64,000 nt of DNA from Actinoplanes lutulentus (GTDB lineage Bacteria > Actinomycetota > Actinomycetes > Mycobacteriales > Micromonosporaceae), in assembly GCF_003259845.1 (NCBI RefSeq), contig NZ_QLMJ01000005.1, positions 434,001 through 498,000 of the forward strand, given 5' to 3'. This document shows positions 40,777-48,947 of this stretch, in pieces. The position numbers and the translations under genes are program-made. The notes beneath the pieces were generated by a model. It saw nothing but the letters and a program-made list of their open reading frames with translations. It did no database searches and was not told where the DNA came from. Positions within the stretch are counted from its first letter, which is position 1. Every line of letters starts with the position of its first letter.

Positions 40777-43700
40777 TGGATGAGGTAGGCGCGGATTATT
40801 TCCTGCGTCACCGTGTTGCGGTCACCGTCGGTGGCCTCGACGCGCAGCGACACATGTTTCGCGCCGGCCGGATGCCGCAGCACTGCCTCCCCCTGCGGGC
40901 TGAGTTTCACGGCCCGCCAGGCGACACCGTCGTCATATGACAGCTGCAGCGTCGCTGTCCGAATCCGCACATCGCTGGTCAGCGTGATCCGTTGCGGCTC
41001 GGCCCGGCGCACGGTTCCGGCCAGGTCGGTGCGCAGGTCGAAACCGATCTGCATCAGCGGAAGCGCGACCTGGGTGCCTTCGGCGGGGGCTTCAGACCTG
41101 AAGACCCAGACCGATTTCGTACGCGTAGAGGTCCCCCACGTGGCGGCGTCCCGTTCGGTGTCCTGCTCGAATCGGTAGGTGGCCGGCCCGTCCGTCGGCG
41201 GCACCTCGGTCTGCACCGCGAAGTCCGGCTGCTCCCGGCCCACCAGCGTGCCGTTCTGATAGAGCCGGGACGTGACCGTGCCGGAGTCGTTCAGTGCGCC
41301 GCTGATCAGCCCGCTGCCGCCGGCGCTCGGCACGCTGACCGCCAGGAAGTCGCCCTGCCGGTACGGCCCCCAGTAACCCGGGCCGAGGCGCGGCCGGGTG
41401 ACCGGTCCGAACCAGGTCCGCTCCTCGCGCTGCCCCGGCCGGTAGTTCACCTGGTCGTGCCGCTGCTCCCAGCCCTCCAACAGGCGGACGTCCTGGTACC
41501 AGCCGGTTGTCGGGCCGGCCGTGTACCAGTCGGTGCGGGCGGCGCCGAGCTTCACCGGCGTCGGGACGCCGACGCACGGCGGCCACTGGTACGGGCGGCA
41601 GTCGGCTCGTAGGTCGTACCCGATGGTGGGTGTCCCGGTGCGCACGAACCGTTGATCCACCCGGGCCAGGTCGCTGAGCCTCGGCGCATAGTTCAGCTTC
41701 TTCGGTGCCTGCCCCTGCCACGTCTTGACCAGCTCGAACGTCTCGTCGGGGAACTCTTTTGCGACACCCTTCAAGGTCAGCTTCCCGGCCTTCGCGGCGG
41801 CGACCAGTGCCCGGCCCTGCGTGGAGCTCACCGAGACCGTCGGCACCGGGCCGAACGACCAGTCGTCGTACCGGGACGGGCCGTCGTTGACCACGACGAG
41901 CAGCTTCGCTCCGGCGCGGGCCGCCACCTCGTTGCGGGTGGCCGTGCTGACCAGCGGGTCGTAGTCGATGATCGCCGCTGCTCCGGGTGCTGAGTATTCG
42001 GCGGCGCCGGTGCCCGCGTACACACCTCGCAGCGAGACCGGGCCGTCGAGCCTGGTCGAGTTGGTCATGTAGAGCGGGTCGAACGGCACCGGCCGGGGTG
42101 TGCGCGCGGTGAGCGGAAGCGCCGGTGTGGCCCGGCTCCAGCGGGACAGCAGCTCGTAGGTCCCGGCGACCGGCCCGGTCGGCGCCACCAGCACCTCGTC
42201 CACGTCGGACGGCACCTGCATGGCGTTCAGGAACGTCGCGTACTGCCCGCCGATCCCGGAGTCGCGGTAGTACTGCACCCGCCGGTAGACGTCCTCGCTC
42301 GTCTTCGGTTCCCGCAGGGTGATCGGGTTGGTGGCACGGGCGTCCATCACCAGCGTCCGATCCTTGTCCAGGACCAGGTTCGGGGTGCCGAGCTGGGCCA
42401 CGCCCTTGCCTCCGCCGGTCGCGGTGACACCGAGCCACATGCTCGCGTCGTAGTCACCCGGCGCCAGGCGGAACGGCCCGGCCTCGCCGGTCTCCGGGTC
42501 GACCTCGATGGTGCTGGCGCGGTCGTCGCCGTACCGGTAGAGGGTCACGTAGCCACCGGCCGGGTCACCTTCCCGGTCCAGCACCTTGAACCGCAGGTCG
42601 TACCGTTCCTCCTCCTTGACGAAACCGGCGGCGGTACGCGTACGGACGGCACCTGCCTGGTCGGTGGCGACCACGAAACCGGTCTTCCGGCCGACCCCGG
42701 CGACGTCGTCCGGATCGGCGGTGAGCGTCACCGCGCTGCTGCCGCCGGCCGGCACCTCGACGCTCGGGGTGCTGAGCCGCGCCCCGGGCAGGTCGGCGGA
42801 GAGGGCCAGCGTGATCGGAGCGCTGCCGTCGTTGGTGTAGGTGATCGTCCTGGTCACGGCCGGGTCACCCTCGTGCGGCCAGCCGAAGAACCCGAACGAG
42901 ACCGATCCGGTCGCGTGCACCTCGCCCAGCGCGGCCGGCACGTCGACAGTGCCGGTGCCGATCTCGTACGCGGACGCGCCCGGCGTGCTCGCCGTCGACA
43001 TCAACGCGTTCTTGAGCCGGCCGGCGGTCCAGTCCGGGTGCTGCGAGGCGAGCAGGGCGGCCGCTCCGGCCACGTGCGGCGCGGCCATCGAGGTACCGTC
43101 CATCGTGGTGTACAGGCCTTCGCCGTCCCACGAGTGCTGGGATCGGGCCGCCAGGATGCCGACTCCCGGTGCGGCGACGTCCGGCTTGAGCGCGCCGTCG
43201 CCGATCCGCGGGCCCATGCTGGAGAAGTACGCGCGTTGCCCGTCCGCGTCCACCGCGGCCACGGTGAGCGCGGCGTCCGCGGCGCCCGGGCTGCCGATCG
43301 TCTCCTCGTAGTAGTTGTTGCCGGCCGCGACCACGAAGAGCGTGCCGGTCTCGGCGGTGAGCCGGTTCACCGCCTGCGACATCGGGTCGGTTCCGTCGCT
43401 GGACTCCAGGGTCCCGAGGCTCATGTTGACCACGTCGGCGTGGTGGGCGGCCCACTCCATCCCGGCGATGATCCAGGAGTTCAGGCCGTACCCGCTGTCG
43501 TCGAGGACCTTGCCGATCAGCAGGTCCGCGCCGGGTGCCACGCCGCGCTCCCGGCCGTCCGAGCCGGCGCCGCTGCCGGCCACCGTGGACGCCACGTGGG
43601 TGCCGTGCCCGTGCACGTCGGTGACCTCCTCACCCGGCACGAACGAGACCGCCTCGGTCACCTGGCCGGCCAGGTCCGGATGCCCGAGGTCGGCGCCGGA

Positions 43701-44351
43701 GTCCAGCACCGCGACGGTCGCGCCGGTGCCGTCGACGCCCTGCGCCCAGGCCTGCGGCGCGCCGATCTGCGCGGTGCTCTCCGCCAGGTCGGCCTCGACC
43801 CGGCCGTCCAGCCAGAGCTTGGCCGCCGGGTTCGCGACCAGGGCGGTCCAGAACCTGTCGGCCTCGTTCTTTCGTACGCTCAGCGCGGAGGCGCCGATGC
43901 TGGTCAGGTCACGGACCTTGCGAGATCCGGCGGGCGCGGGCCGGGCCGCGCGGGTGGCGCCCCAGCCGGCGATCACCGGCAGGTCGGCACGGTGCGCGTC
44001 GTCGTATTCCTGTTCCAGCAGCCGGGTGACGTTGAAGAGGCGCCGGTCCACCCGGCCGCTCGCCAGCAGTGGCTGCGCCCGCTCCGGGATGACGTAGAGG
44101 TCGCCGCCGATCATCTGCTGCTCGATCCCGCCGGGCGCCGCGGCGTCCACTGTGGCCACCTCCACGCCGTGATCGTCAGTGGTGACGGTGACGACGTCCC
44201 CGGTGACCAGGGTGACTTTTTCGGGTGCCGCGGGTGCCGCGCGGACCGCGGAGACCGCGGGTGCGGCTGCTGCGGGCGTGCCCGGTGCGGCCAGGGCCAG
44301 GGCGGCGGTGACGAGGAAGGCGGCCAGGGTCGAGGGTGATCGTCGTCGCAT
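40773..44351 (-). CDS. Large secreted subtilase (S8 serine protease)
   Basis: 1192 residues from ATG 44351, chosen for the AGAGG upstream and the signal peptide (about 1-30); the frame stays open a further 117 codons 5' but reads as low complexity. A propeptide-like region (about 40-190) precedes the S8 domain with D217 (VAVLDSGAD), H249 (HGHGTHVAS), N345 (AAGNN) and S421 (GTSMAAPH), all intact. The remaining 700 residues are beta-rich and include an inserted segment (about 790-880) resembling a PA-type domain. It should be an exported protease. It is divergent from the TrmB/LuxR-like regulator. Confidence 0.93.
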   Translation of the reverse strand: MRRRSPSTLAAFLVTAALALAAPGTPAAAAPAVSAVRAAPAAPEKVTLVTGDVVTVTTDDHGVEVATVDAAAPGGIEQQMIGGDLYVIPERAQPLLASGRVDRRLFNVTRLLEQEYDDAHRADLPVIAGWGATRAARPAPAGSRKVRDLTSIGASALSVRKNEADRFWTALVANPAAKLWLDGRVEADLAESTAQIGAPQAWAQGVDGTGATVAVLDSGADLGHPDLAGQVTEAVSFVPGEEVTDVHGHGTHVASTVAGSGAGSDGRERGVAPGADLLIGKVLDDSGYGLNSWIIAGMEWAAHHADVVNMSLGTLESSDGTDPMSQAVNRLTAETGTLFVVAAGNNYYEETIGSPGAADAALTVAAVDADGQRAYFSSMGPRIGDGALKPDVAAPGVGILAARSQHSWDGEGLYTTMDGTSMAAPHVAGAAALLASQHPDWTAGRLKNALMSTASTPGASAYEIGTGTVDVPAALGEVHATGSVSFGFFGWPHEGDPAVTRTITYTNDGSAPITLALSADLPGARLSTPSVEVPAGGSSAVTLTADPDDVAGVGRKTGFVVATDQAGAVRTRTAAGFVKEEERYDLRFKVLDREGDPAGGYVTLYRYGDDRASTIEVDPETGEAGPFRLAPGDYDASMWLGVTATGGGKGVAQLGTPNLVLDKDRTLVMDARATNPITLREPKTSEDVYRRVQYYRDSGIGGQYATFLNAMQVPSDVDEVLVAPTGPVAGTYELLSRWSRATPALPLTARTPRPVPFDPLYMTNSTRLDGPVSLRGVYAGTGAAEYSAPGAAAIIDYDPLVSTATRNEVAARAGAKLLVVVNDGPSRYDDWSFGPVPTVSVSSTQGRALVAAAKAGKLTLKGVAKEFPDETFELVKTWQGQAPKKLNYAPRLSDLARVDQRFVRTGTPTIGYDLRADCRPYQWPPCVGVPTPVKLGAARTDWYTAGPTTGWYQDVRLLEGWEQRHDQVNYRPGQREERTWFGPVTRPRLGPGYWGPYRQGDFLAVSVPSAGGSGLISGALNDSGTVTSRLYQNGTLVGREQPDFAVQTEVPPTDGPATYRFEQDTERDAATWGTSTRTKSVWVFRSEAPAEGTQVALPLMQIGFDLRTDLAGTVRRAEPQRITLTSDVRIRTATLQLSYDDGVAWRAVKLSPQGEAVLRHPAGAKHVSLRVEATDGDRNTVTQEIIRAYLIH

Positions 44352-44490
44352 CGATACCTCTTTTGTACTTGTGGGTACGGCGACGATCCGGCAGCGGCGG
44401 CAGACTAGGCAACGCATCGATGGCGGCGGTTTCCCACCGTGGCGTAAATCCGCCAGCCGTCGACGGCGATCACGGGGGCGGAGGGGCGCG

Positions 44491-45471
44491 TTGCTGCCTG
44501 ATGTCATGGGTCTCGACGGGGATGCCGACGCGGCGTACCGGGCGCTGATCACGGTGGGCTCGGCCGGGCCGGACGAGCTCGCCGAGCTGGCCGGGTTCAG
44601 CGCGACGCGAGCGGCCGAGCTTCTGGACAATCTGCTGGCCGACGGTCTGGTGGCGCGCAGCCTCGGCGATCCGGGCCGGTTCGTCGCGGCGCCGCCGGGC
44701 ACCGCGCTGCGGGCGATCCTGTCCCGTCGCCGGCACGAGCTGACCCTCGCCGAAGCGGAGATCGGCGCCCTCGACGAGCTCTACCGGACGGCGACGCCGC
44801 GGCGGGGCGCGCCCGGAGTGGTGGAGGTGGTGCACGGCGCCGCCGAGGTCCGCGAGATGTTCGGCCGGCTGCAGCTCGGCGCCCGCGAGGAAGTGCTGTG
44901 CATGGTCAAGGCGCCGGTCGCGGTGATCGGCGCCGTCGAGAACACGGCCGAGGACGCCGCCGTGGCGCGCGGCGTGCGATACCGGGTGCTGCTGGAACGC
45001 GCGATGCTCGACGAGGAGCCGGACACCGTCGAGCGCGTCGTCAAGGCGCGGGCGGCCGGCGAGGAGATCCGGATCGCCGCCGCCCTGCCGCTGAAGCTGA
45101 TCGTCGTCGACCGCGAGGTGGCGTTCCTGCCGCTACGCCGCGATCCGTCGCTGGCCGGCGCGCTGCTGGTGCACGAGAGCGGCCTGCTCGACGCCCTGGT
45201 CGCCCTCTTCGAGGCGGAGTGGACCGGCGCCCGTGCCGTGGTCACCGAGAGCGGCGACGTCCGCGACCTGAACCCGGGCGCCATCGACGACCTGGACGTC
45301 CGCATCGTCACGCTGCTGATGACCGGCCTGACCGACGAGGCGGTAGCCGCCCACCTGGGCACCTCGCACCGCACGGTCCAGCGCCGGGTCCGCCGCCTGA
45401 TGGACCTGACAGGCGGCCGGACCCGCATGCAACTCGGCTACCACGCCGCCCGCCTCGGCTGGCTGGACTGA
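44491..45471 (+). CDS. TrmB/LuxR-like transcriptional regulator
   Basis: 326 residues from TTG 44491, which has GGAGG upstream; ATG 44506 is an alternative. The N-terminal winged-helix (about 10-75; AYRALITVGSAGPDELAELAGFSATRAAELLDNLLADGLVARS) is TrmB-like. A middle domain has FGRLQLGAREEVLCMVKAP and LPLKLIVVDREVAFLPL. The C-terminal HTH is VRIVTLLMTGLTDEAVAAHLGTSHRTVQRRVRRLMDL. Proteins with this layout are common beside actinobacterial subtilase genes, so it may control the divergent protease gene. Confidence 0.88.
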   Translation: MLPDVMGLDGDADAAYRALITVGSAGPDELAELAGFSATRAAELLDNLLADGLVARSLGDPGRFVAAPPGTALRAILSRRRHELTLAEAEIGALDELYRTATPRRGAPGVVEVVHGAAEVREMFGRLQLGAREEVLCMVKAPVAVIGAVENTAEDAAVARGVRYRVLLERAMLDEEPDTVERVVKARAAGEEIRIAAALPLKLIVVDREVAFLPLRRDPSLAGALLVHESGLLDALVALFEAEWTGARAVVTESGDVRDLNPGAIDDLDVRIVTLLMTGLTDEAVAAHLGTSHRTVQRRVRRLMDLTGGRTRMQLGYHAARLGWLD

Positions 45472-45509
45472 TCCTGAGATCGATCTGGTCGGAGCCGACC
45501 ACGCCTCGA

Positions 45510-45959
45510 TCAGGACCGGCGACGCCACTTCCGGCTTTCCGGATCCCAGACGAGGATGTCGCCGGGAGCGAGCAGGCCGGTGTCAAAGTGCAGCATCGCG
45601 GCCATGGCGTCCGCGTCCTCGGCTGCCTCCCGGGTGACAAGGAAGCCTCCGTTCTCGTCGCTGCTGACGACCAGCTGACCCTCGACGTCCTCCCCAGGCA
45701 CCTTGCGCCGGGGGAGTTTACGGAGCAGAGCGCCTAGCTTGGCCGCGGCGGCGCCACCGGCGGCTGCGAGCATCGCCTCGAAGACGACGCGCATGCTGTC
45801 GCTGCTCAGGACCACGAGGGCGTCAAGAACTTCGGGAACGCCGAGGTGCGGCTGGAGTTCCTCCCCCTGCACCCCCAAGTCGTGGAGCAGATCACCGACG
45901 ACCGCGGCCTCGTCGTCGGTCAGCGCGTGCGTGTCGAGTCGCAGAACGGGCTGGCTCAT
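45510..45959 (-). CDS. Unknown 149-aa protein, last gene of the CHAT operon
   Basis: No family recognised. The N-terminal half is helical (LTDDEAAVVGDLLHDLG, VPEVLDALVVL). A central segment, VVFEAMLAAAGGAAAAKLGALLRKLPRR (about 59-86), is Ala/Gly-rich, amphipathic to hydrophobic and ends in a basic cluster. The C-terminal half looks like short strands (GQLVVSSDENGGFLVTREAAEDADAMAAMLHF, GDILVWDPESRKW). It begins 12 bases after the CHAT protease stop, which suggests a functional link, for example substrate, inhibitor or effector. This is inference. Confidence 0.75.
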   Translation of the reverse strand: MSQPVLRLDTHALTDDEAAVVGDLLHDLGVQGEELQPHLGVPEVLDALVVLSSDSMRVVFEAMLAAAGGAAAAKLGALLRKLPRRKVPGEDVEGQLVVSSDENGGFLVTREAAEDADAMAAMLHFDTGLLAPGDILVWDPESRKWRRRS

Positions 45960-45971
45960 GAGTCTCCTTCG

Positions 45972-47636
45972 TCAGACGCCGTGGTAGGTGAAGGCTGCCC
46001 AATGCACGGGCTCGGCAAAAGGAACAGAATCGCCGGGAACAAACCGATCACGCCACAGCACGGCATATTCACGTTTGAGTTCACCGGCCGTGACAGCACG
46101 TAGCCATTGCTGGGCCTGAGTGAGCGCTTCCATCGGCGCCCTGCCCGACGCGAGGCCTTGGTGGAAGCGGAGTAGCACCAAGGCGGCGGCCGGTTCGGAG
46201 ACACGCCAAAGAGCCGCGACGACGCCTCCGGCGCCGGCCTGCACCAGCGCGCCGGGAAAGCTGACCGTCTCGTCGAGCAGCTTATGGTCGGACACGCTCG
46301 ACTCACAGGCTCCGAGAATGACAAGCCGCTGCCGCAGTGGCTCGCGAGCGAATATCTCGGCGAGGCTCAACGGACGGTCGGCGAGTTGCAGCCGACTGTT
46401 GAGGCCATGGGCCGGGTCTGCCACGCCGTGGCACATGAAGTGGCAGATCTCGGTACTTCCCATTTCGGCCAGAGCGTTTTCGGCCGGTACGTCGGGCATG
46501 TGCCGGAGGCGTGCGCCGTAGAGATCCGAGAGCATGCGGGCCTGTGCGGCAACGAGTCGAAACCGTGGCAGCTCCGGCTCCCCGGCCGCCTGCCAGGGAT
46601 GCTCGGCGGACGCCAGCAACACGGTGTCGCTGGGGCGTACCGGATGGGTGGCCGGACTCATGGCGTGGGCGCTGACCGCGTACCGGACGTGCTGGGAAAC
46701 AGCTGCGTGCAGTGGCAGCAGAGCAAGCCATCCGACCGGCACCAGGGTCAGTGCCGGGTCCGCGGTGAGCCGCGAGCGCAACGGGTCCAATGCCATGGTC
46801 AGCCAAGCGACCGCTTGGCGGACTGGTTTGTGCAGGTCACCGCCGATCCGTCGGGCGCCGAGGTTTCGGGCATGCGATTCGGCGGCGCTCTCGGTCAGCA
46901 GCGGCAGGTCCACGCACTCGGGCGGTCGCCCGTCGCGCGCGATGAGCGCATATCCCTCGGCTGCTGCCGCGACATAGACGAGCGGAATGCTCTCGCCCGG
47001 ACGGACGATATCGGAGTAAGCCGGCGGACCGTCCTGAATGCCCAGCTCCTGCGCGATACGCTCCTCGAGCCTGTCGACACGGGTCTGCGCGGCGACCAAC
47101 GGATCATCACCCCGGATGGCGTACCGGTTCTGCCCGATCATGACCGTGCTCGCCGCCGCCGGCCGGGGCGCACCGTACTGAGCCCGGATCAGCACCGCGA
47201 GTTCATCCACCGCTTGCTGATATGCCGCGAGCAACACACTCTGTCCGCGTTTTCGCAGGGCGTCGCGCTGGCCGGCCGGGACCGCGCCAACCGTCCTGCG
47301 CAATAGGACGCCGCGCCCGAACTCCAGGACGCGTACGGCTTCCTCGAGCCGCTCGGCGAGCAGTTGGCGATACCCGGCCTGCGCAACGGTTCGCTGGCCG
47401 ATGAGCGGGACCACTCGGTGCTCGAGCGGCACTCGGCGTGCGGACTCCGGCGGCGCCACCACGATCCGGTGCCAATAGGCGTCCGCGGCCTGGCCGGCGT
47501 CTCCCGCTCGGACGGCTTCGGCGCACCATCGATCGGCCACCTCGATCAGGTCCACGTCGCTGAATCGGAAAGCTGTCGCGTAGGCGTCTCGTGCCGCGTC
47601 GAGTGGTGTTCGCGGCGTCCGTCTCAAGAAGCGCAC
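45972..47636 (-). CDS. CHAT-domain (caspase-like) protease
   Basis: 554 residues from GTG 47636, preceded by GGAGGA; the longer open frame overlaps the upstream gene and reads as low complexity. The first 200 residues are helical and TPR-like. The C-terminal CHAT domain (about 270-554) shows LTLVPVGWLALLPLHAA, EICHFMCHGVADPAHG with catalytic H403, and LVILGACESSVS with catalytic C444, then the ALVQAGAGGVVAALWRVSEPAAALVLLRF segment. The Cys/His dyad is intact. CHAT proteases act in bacterial immunity and programmed death as well as in unknown processes. Its start overlaps the membrane/TPR gene by 13 bases, so the two are co-translated. Confidence 0.9.
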   Translation of the reverse strand: MRFLRRTPRTPLDAARDAYATAFRFSDVDLIEVADRWCAEAVRAGDAGQAADAYWHRIVVAPPESARRVPLEHRVVPLIGQRTVAQAGYRQLLAERLEEAVRVLEFGRGVLLRRTVGAVPAGQRDALRKRGQSVLLAAYQQAVDELAVLIRAQYGAPRPAAASTVMIGQNRYAIRGDDPLVAAQTRVDRLEERIAQELGIQDGPPAYSDIVRPGESIPLVYVAAAAEGYALIARDGRPPECVDLPLLTESAAESHARNLGARRIGGDLHKPVRQAVAWLTMALDPLRSRLTADPALTLVPVGWLALLPLHAAVSQHVRYAVSAHAMSPATHPVRPSDTVLLASAEHPWQAAGEPELPRFRLVAAQARMLSDLYGARLRHMPDVPAENALAEMGSTEICHFMCHGVADPAHGLNSRLQLADRPLSLAEIFAREPLRQRLVILGACESSVSDHKLLDETVSFPGALVQAGAGGVVAALWRVSEPAAALVLLRFHQGLASGRAPMEALTQAQQWLRAVTAGELKREYAVLWRDRFVPGDSVPFAEPVHWAAFTYHGV

Positions 47637-48901
47637 TCCTCCTCCCTCGCCCGGGCCACTTGGGCGGCCAGCTGACGGAGAATCGGTTCGTAGTCGGACG
47701 GCTGCCGCAGCAGCCGGTCGCAGAGCCTCTCCGCCTCGTCGAGCCGGCCGCAAGCGTCGCCGCGGTCTCCCTTGTCGAGCAGGAAGTGCGCTGTCGCGGA
47801 CAGGCAGCCGGCCAGCGCCAGTCCGGTGATGAGCCAGGCGGGGTCGCGCTTTCGGAATTGCGCGAAGATTTCCCTGCACTCCTGTTCGTCGGACTCCAGC
47901 CGGCTCAGCTTTCCGAGCGAATTCATCGAGGTCAGCTGGGCGTCGACCATTGCCGCACGCGCCTTGGTGACCAGGCGGAAGTCCTTGTTGGGCGCGAGCT
48001 TCGACGCGTTCAGCAGGTGGTATGCCGCATCGGTGTAATGCGGAACCACCGGCCAGAGATCCTCTCCGGAGTGTGCGGTCTCCAACACCATCTGGGCTTG
48101 GAAAAGCTCATAATCGCCGCAGCACTCGGACAGTTTGGCCTGTGCCTCCGGTACGCCCTCGGCCAGGTCGGCGAAGATTTGCAGTACGACCGGGTAGTCC
48201 CGGCCGTCCCGGTGCCGGTAGGCGTAGCTATCCACCGCGCTGACCAGATCGGCCGCTGCGTCCAGCAGATGCCAGCGGCTTGCGCGCGGATCGGTGAGCA
48301 CTTCCATGATCAGCGGCCGGACCTCGGCCAGACTCTCGCGCGCGTCGCTGCGCATCGACAACCAGAGCGTGGCGCGTGCGAGATTGAGCTGCGCCACCAG
48401 GCGCCGGTCGATCCGTCCACCGGCCCGGTCGAGCGAGCGCTGGGCATCGGCCATCAGCGACCGCGCTTGGGCCGAGGAGAGCGGCTGGACGGCACTCTTG
48501 TACAGGATCATCGGGCCCACGTCGGCGGTACGCCAGTACGCGAGCGGGCCGATCGCCGCGACCGTCACACCGACGCCGGCCACCACCACGTACGGAAGGT
48601 CGAGCCAGACCCGCAAGGTGCTCGCGGCGACGAAGGCCAGGTTCGCCGAAAAGATCACTGCTAACCGCCGCCGCAGAGCCGGCCCGCGGTACACCGGCGA
48701 CACGACCGCGTGACGTACCAAGGCCACGGACACCGCAAGCATCCCGACCACGATCAGGCTGATCGTGGTCGCCTCAGCGGAGGTCGCGTCCGAGAACAGC
48801 AGGCCCGTCCGGAGCAGAACGAAGAGAAGCGCGGACGAGATCACCAGTGCGGCGATCAGGGGAAGAGGTTTCGGTCGCTCGAGATCGGTTGCGCCTGGCA
48901 C
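47624..48901 (-). CDS. Membrane protein with TPR-like cytosolic region, CHAT partner
   Basis: 425 residues from GTG 48901, chosen because AGGGTGGAG lies about eight bases upstream; TTG 48937 is possible. Four transmembrane helices (about 14-33, 44-63, 78-94 and 101-119; PLIAALVISSALLFVLL, TTISLIVVGMLAVSVALV, LAVIFSANLAFVAAS, YVVVAGVGVTVAAIGPLAYW) are followed by about 300 residues of helical repeats with TPR character (AQLNLARATLWLSM, AYHLLNASKLAPNKDF, RLDEAERLCDRLLRQ). No family recognised. It overlaps the CHAT gene by 13 bases and follows recQ by 46. It may anchor or sense for the protease. Confidence 0.82.
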   Translation of the reverse strand: MPGATDLERPKPLPLIAALVISSALLFVLLRTGLLFSDATSAEATTISLIVVGMLAVSVALVRHAVVSPVYRGPALRRRLAVIFSANLAFVAASTLRVWLDLPYVVVAGVGVTVAAIGPLAYWRTADVGPMILYKSAVQPLSSAQARSLMADAQRSLDRAGGRIDRRLVAQLNLARATLWLSMRSDARESLAEVRPLIMEVLTDPRASRWHLLDAAADLVSAVDSYAYRHRDGRDYPVVLQIFADLAEGVPEAQAKLSECCGDYELFQAQMVLETAHSGEDLWPVVPHYTDAAYHLLNASKLAPNKDFRLVTKARAAMVDAQLTSMNSLGKLSRLESDEQECREIFAQFRKRDPAWLITGLALAGCLSATAHFLLDKGDRGDACGRLDEAERLCDRLLRQPSDYEPILRQLAAQVARAREEECAS

Positions 48902-48947
48902 TAGTGGATCTCCACCCTTCCCGGCACGGCGAGCCAAGTCAGTCCAT

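Noticed and set aside
44352..44702. N-terminal extension of the subtilase by 117 residues
   Set aside because: It is low complexity and would push the clear signal peptide to an internal position; ATG 44351 has a ribosome binding site.
47637..47879. N-terminal extension of the CHAT protease by 81 residues
   Set aside because: Arg/Pro-rich and overlaps the coding end of the membrane/TPR gene; GTG 47636 has GGAGGA just upstream.
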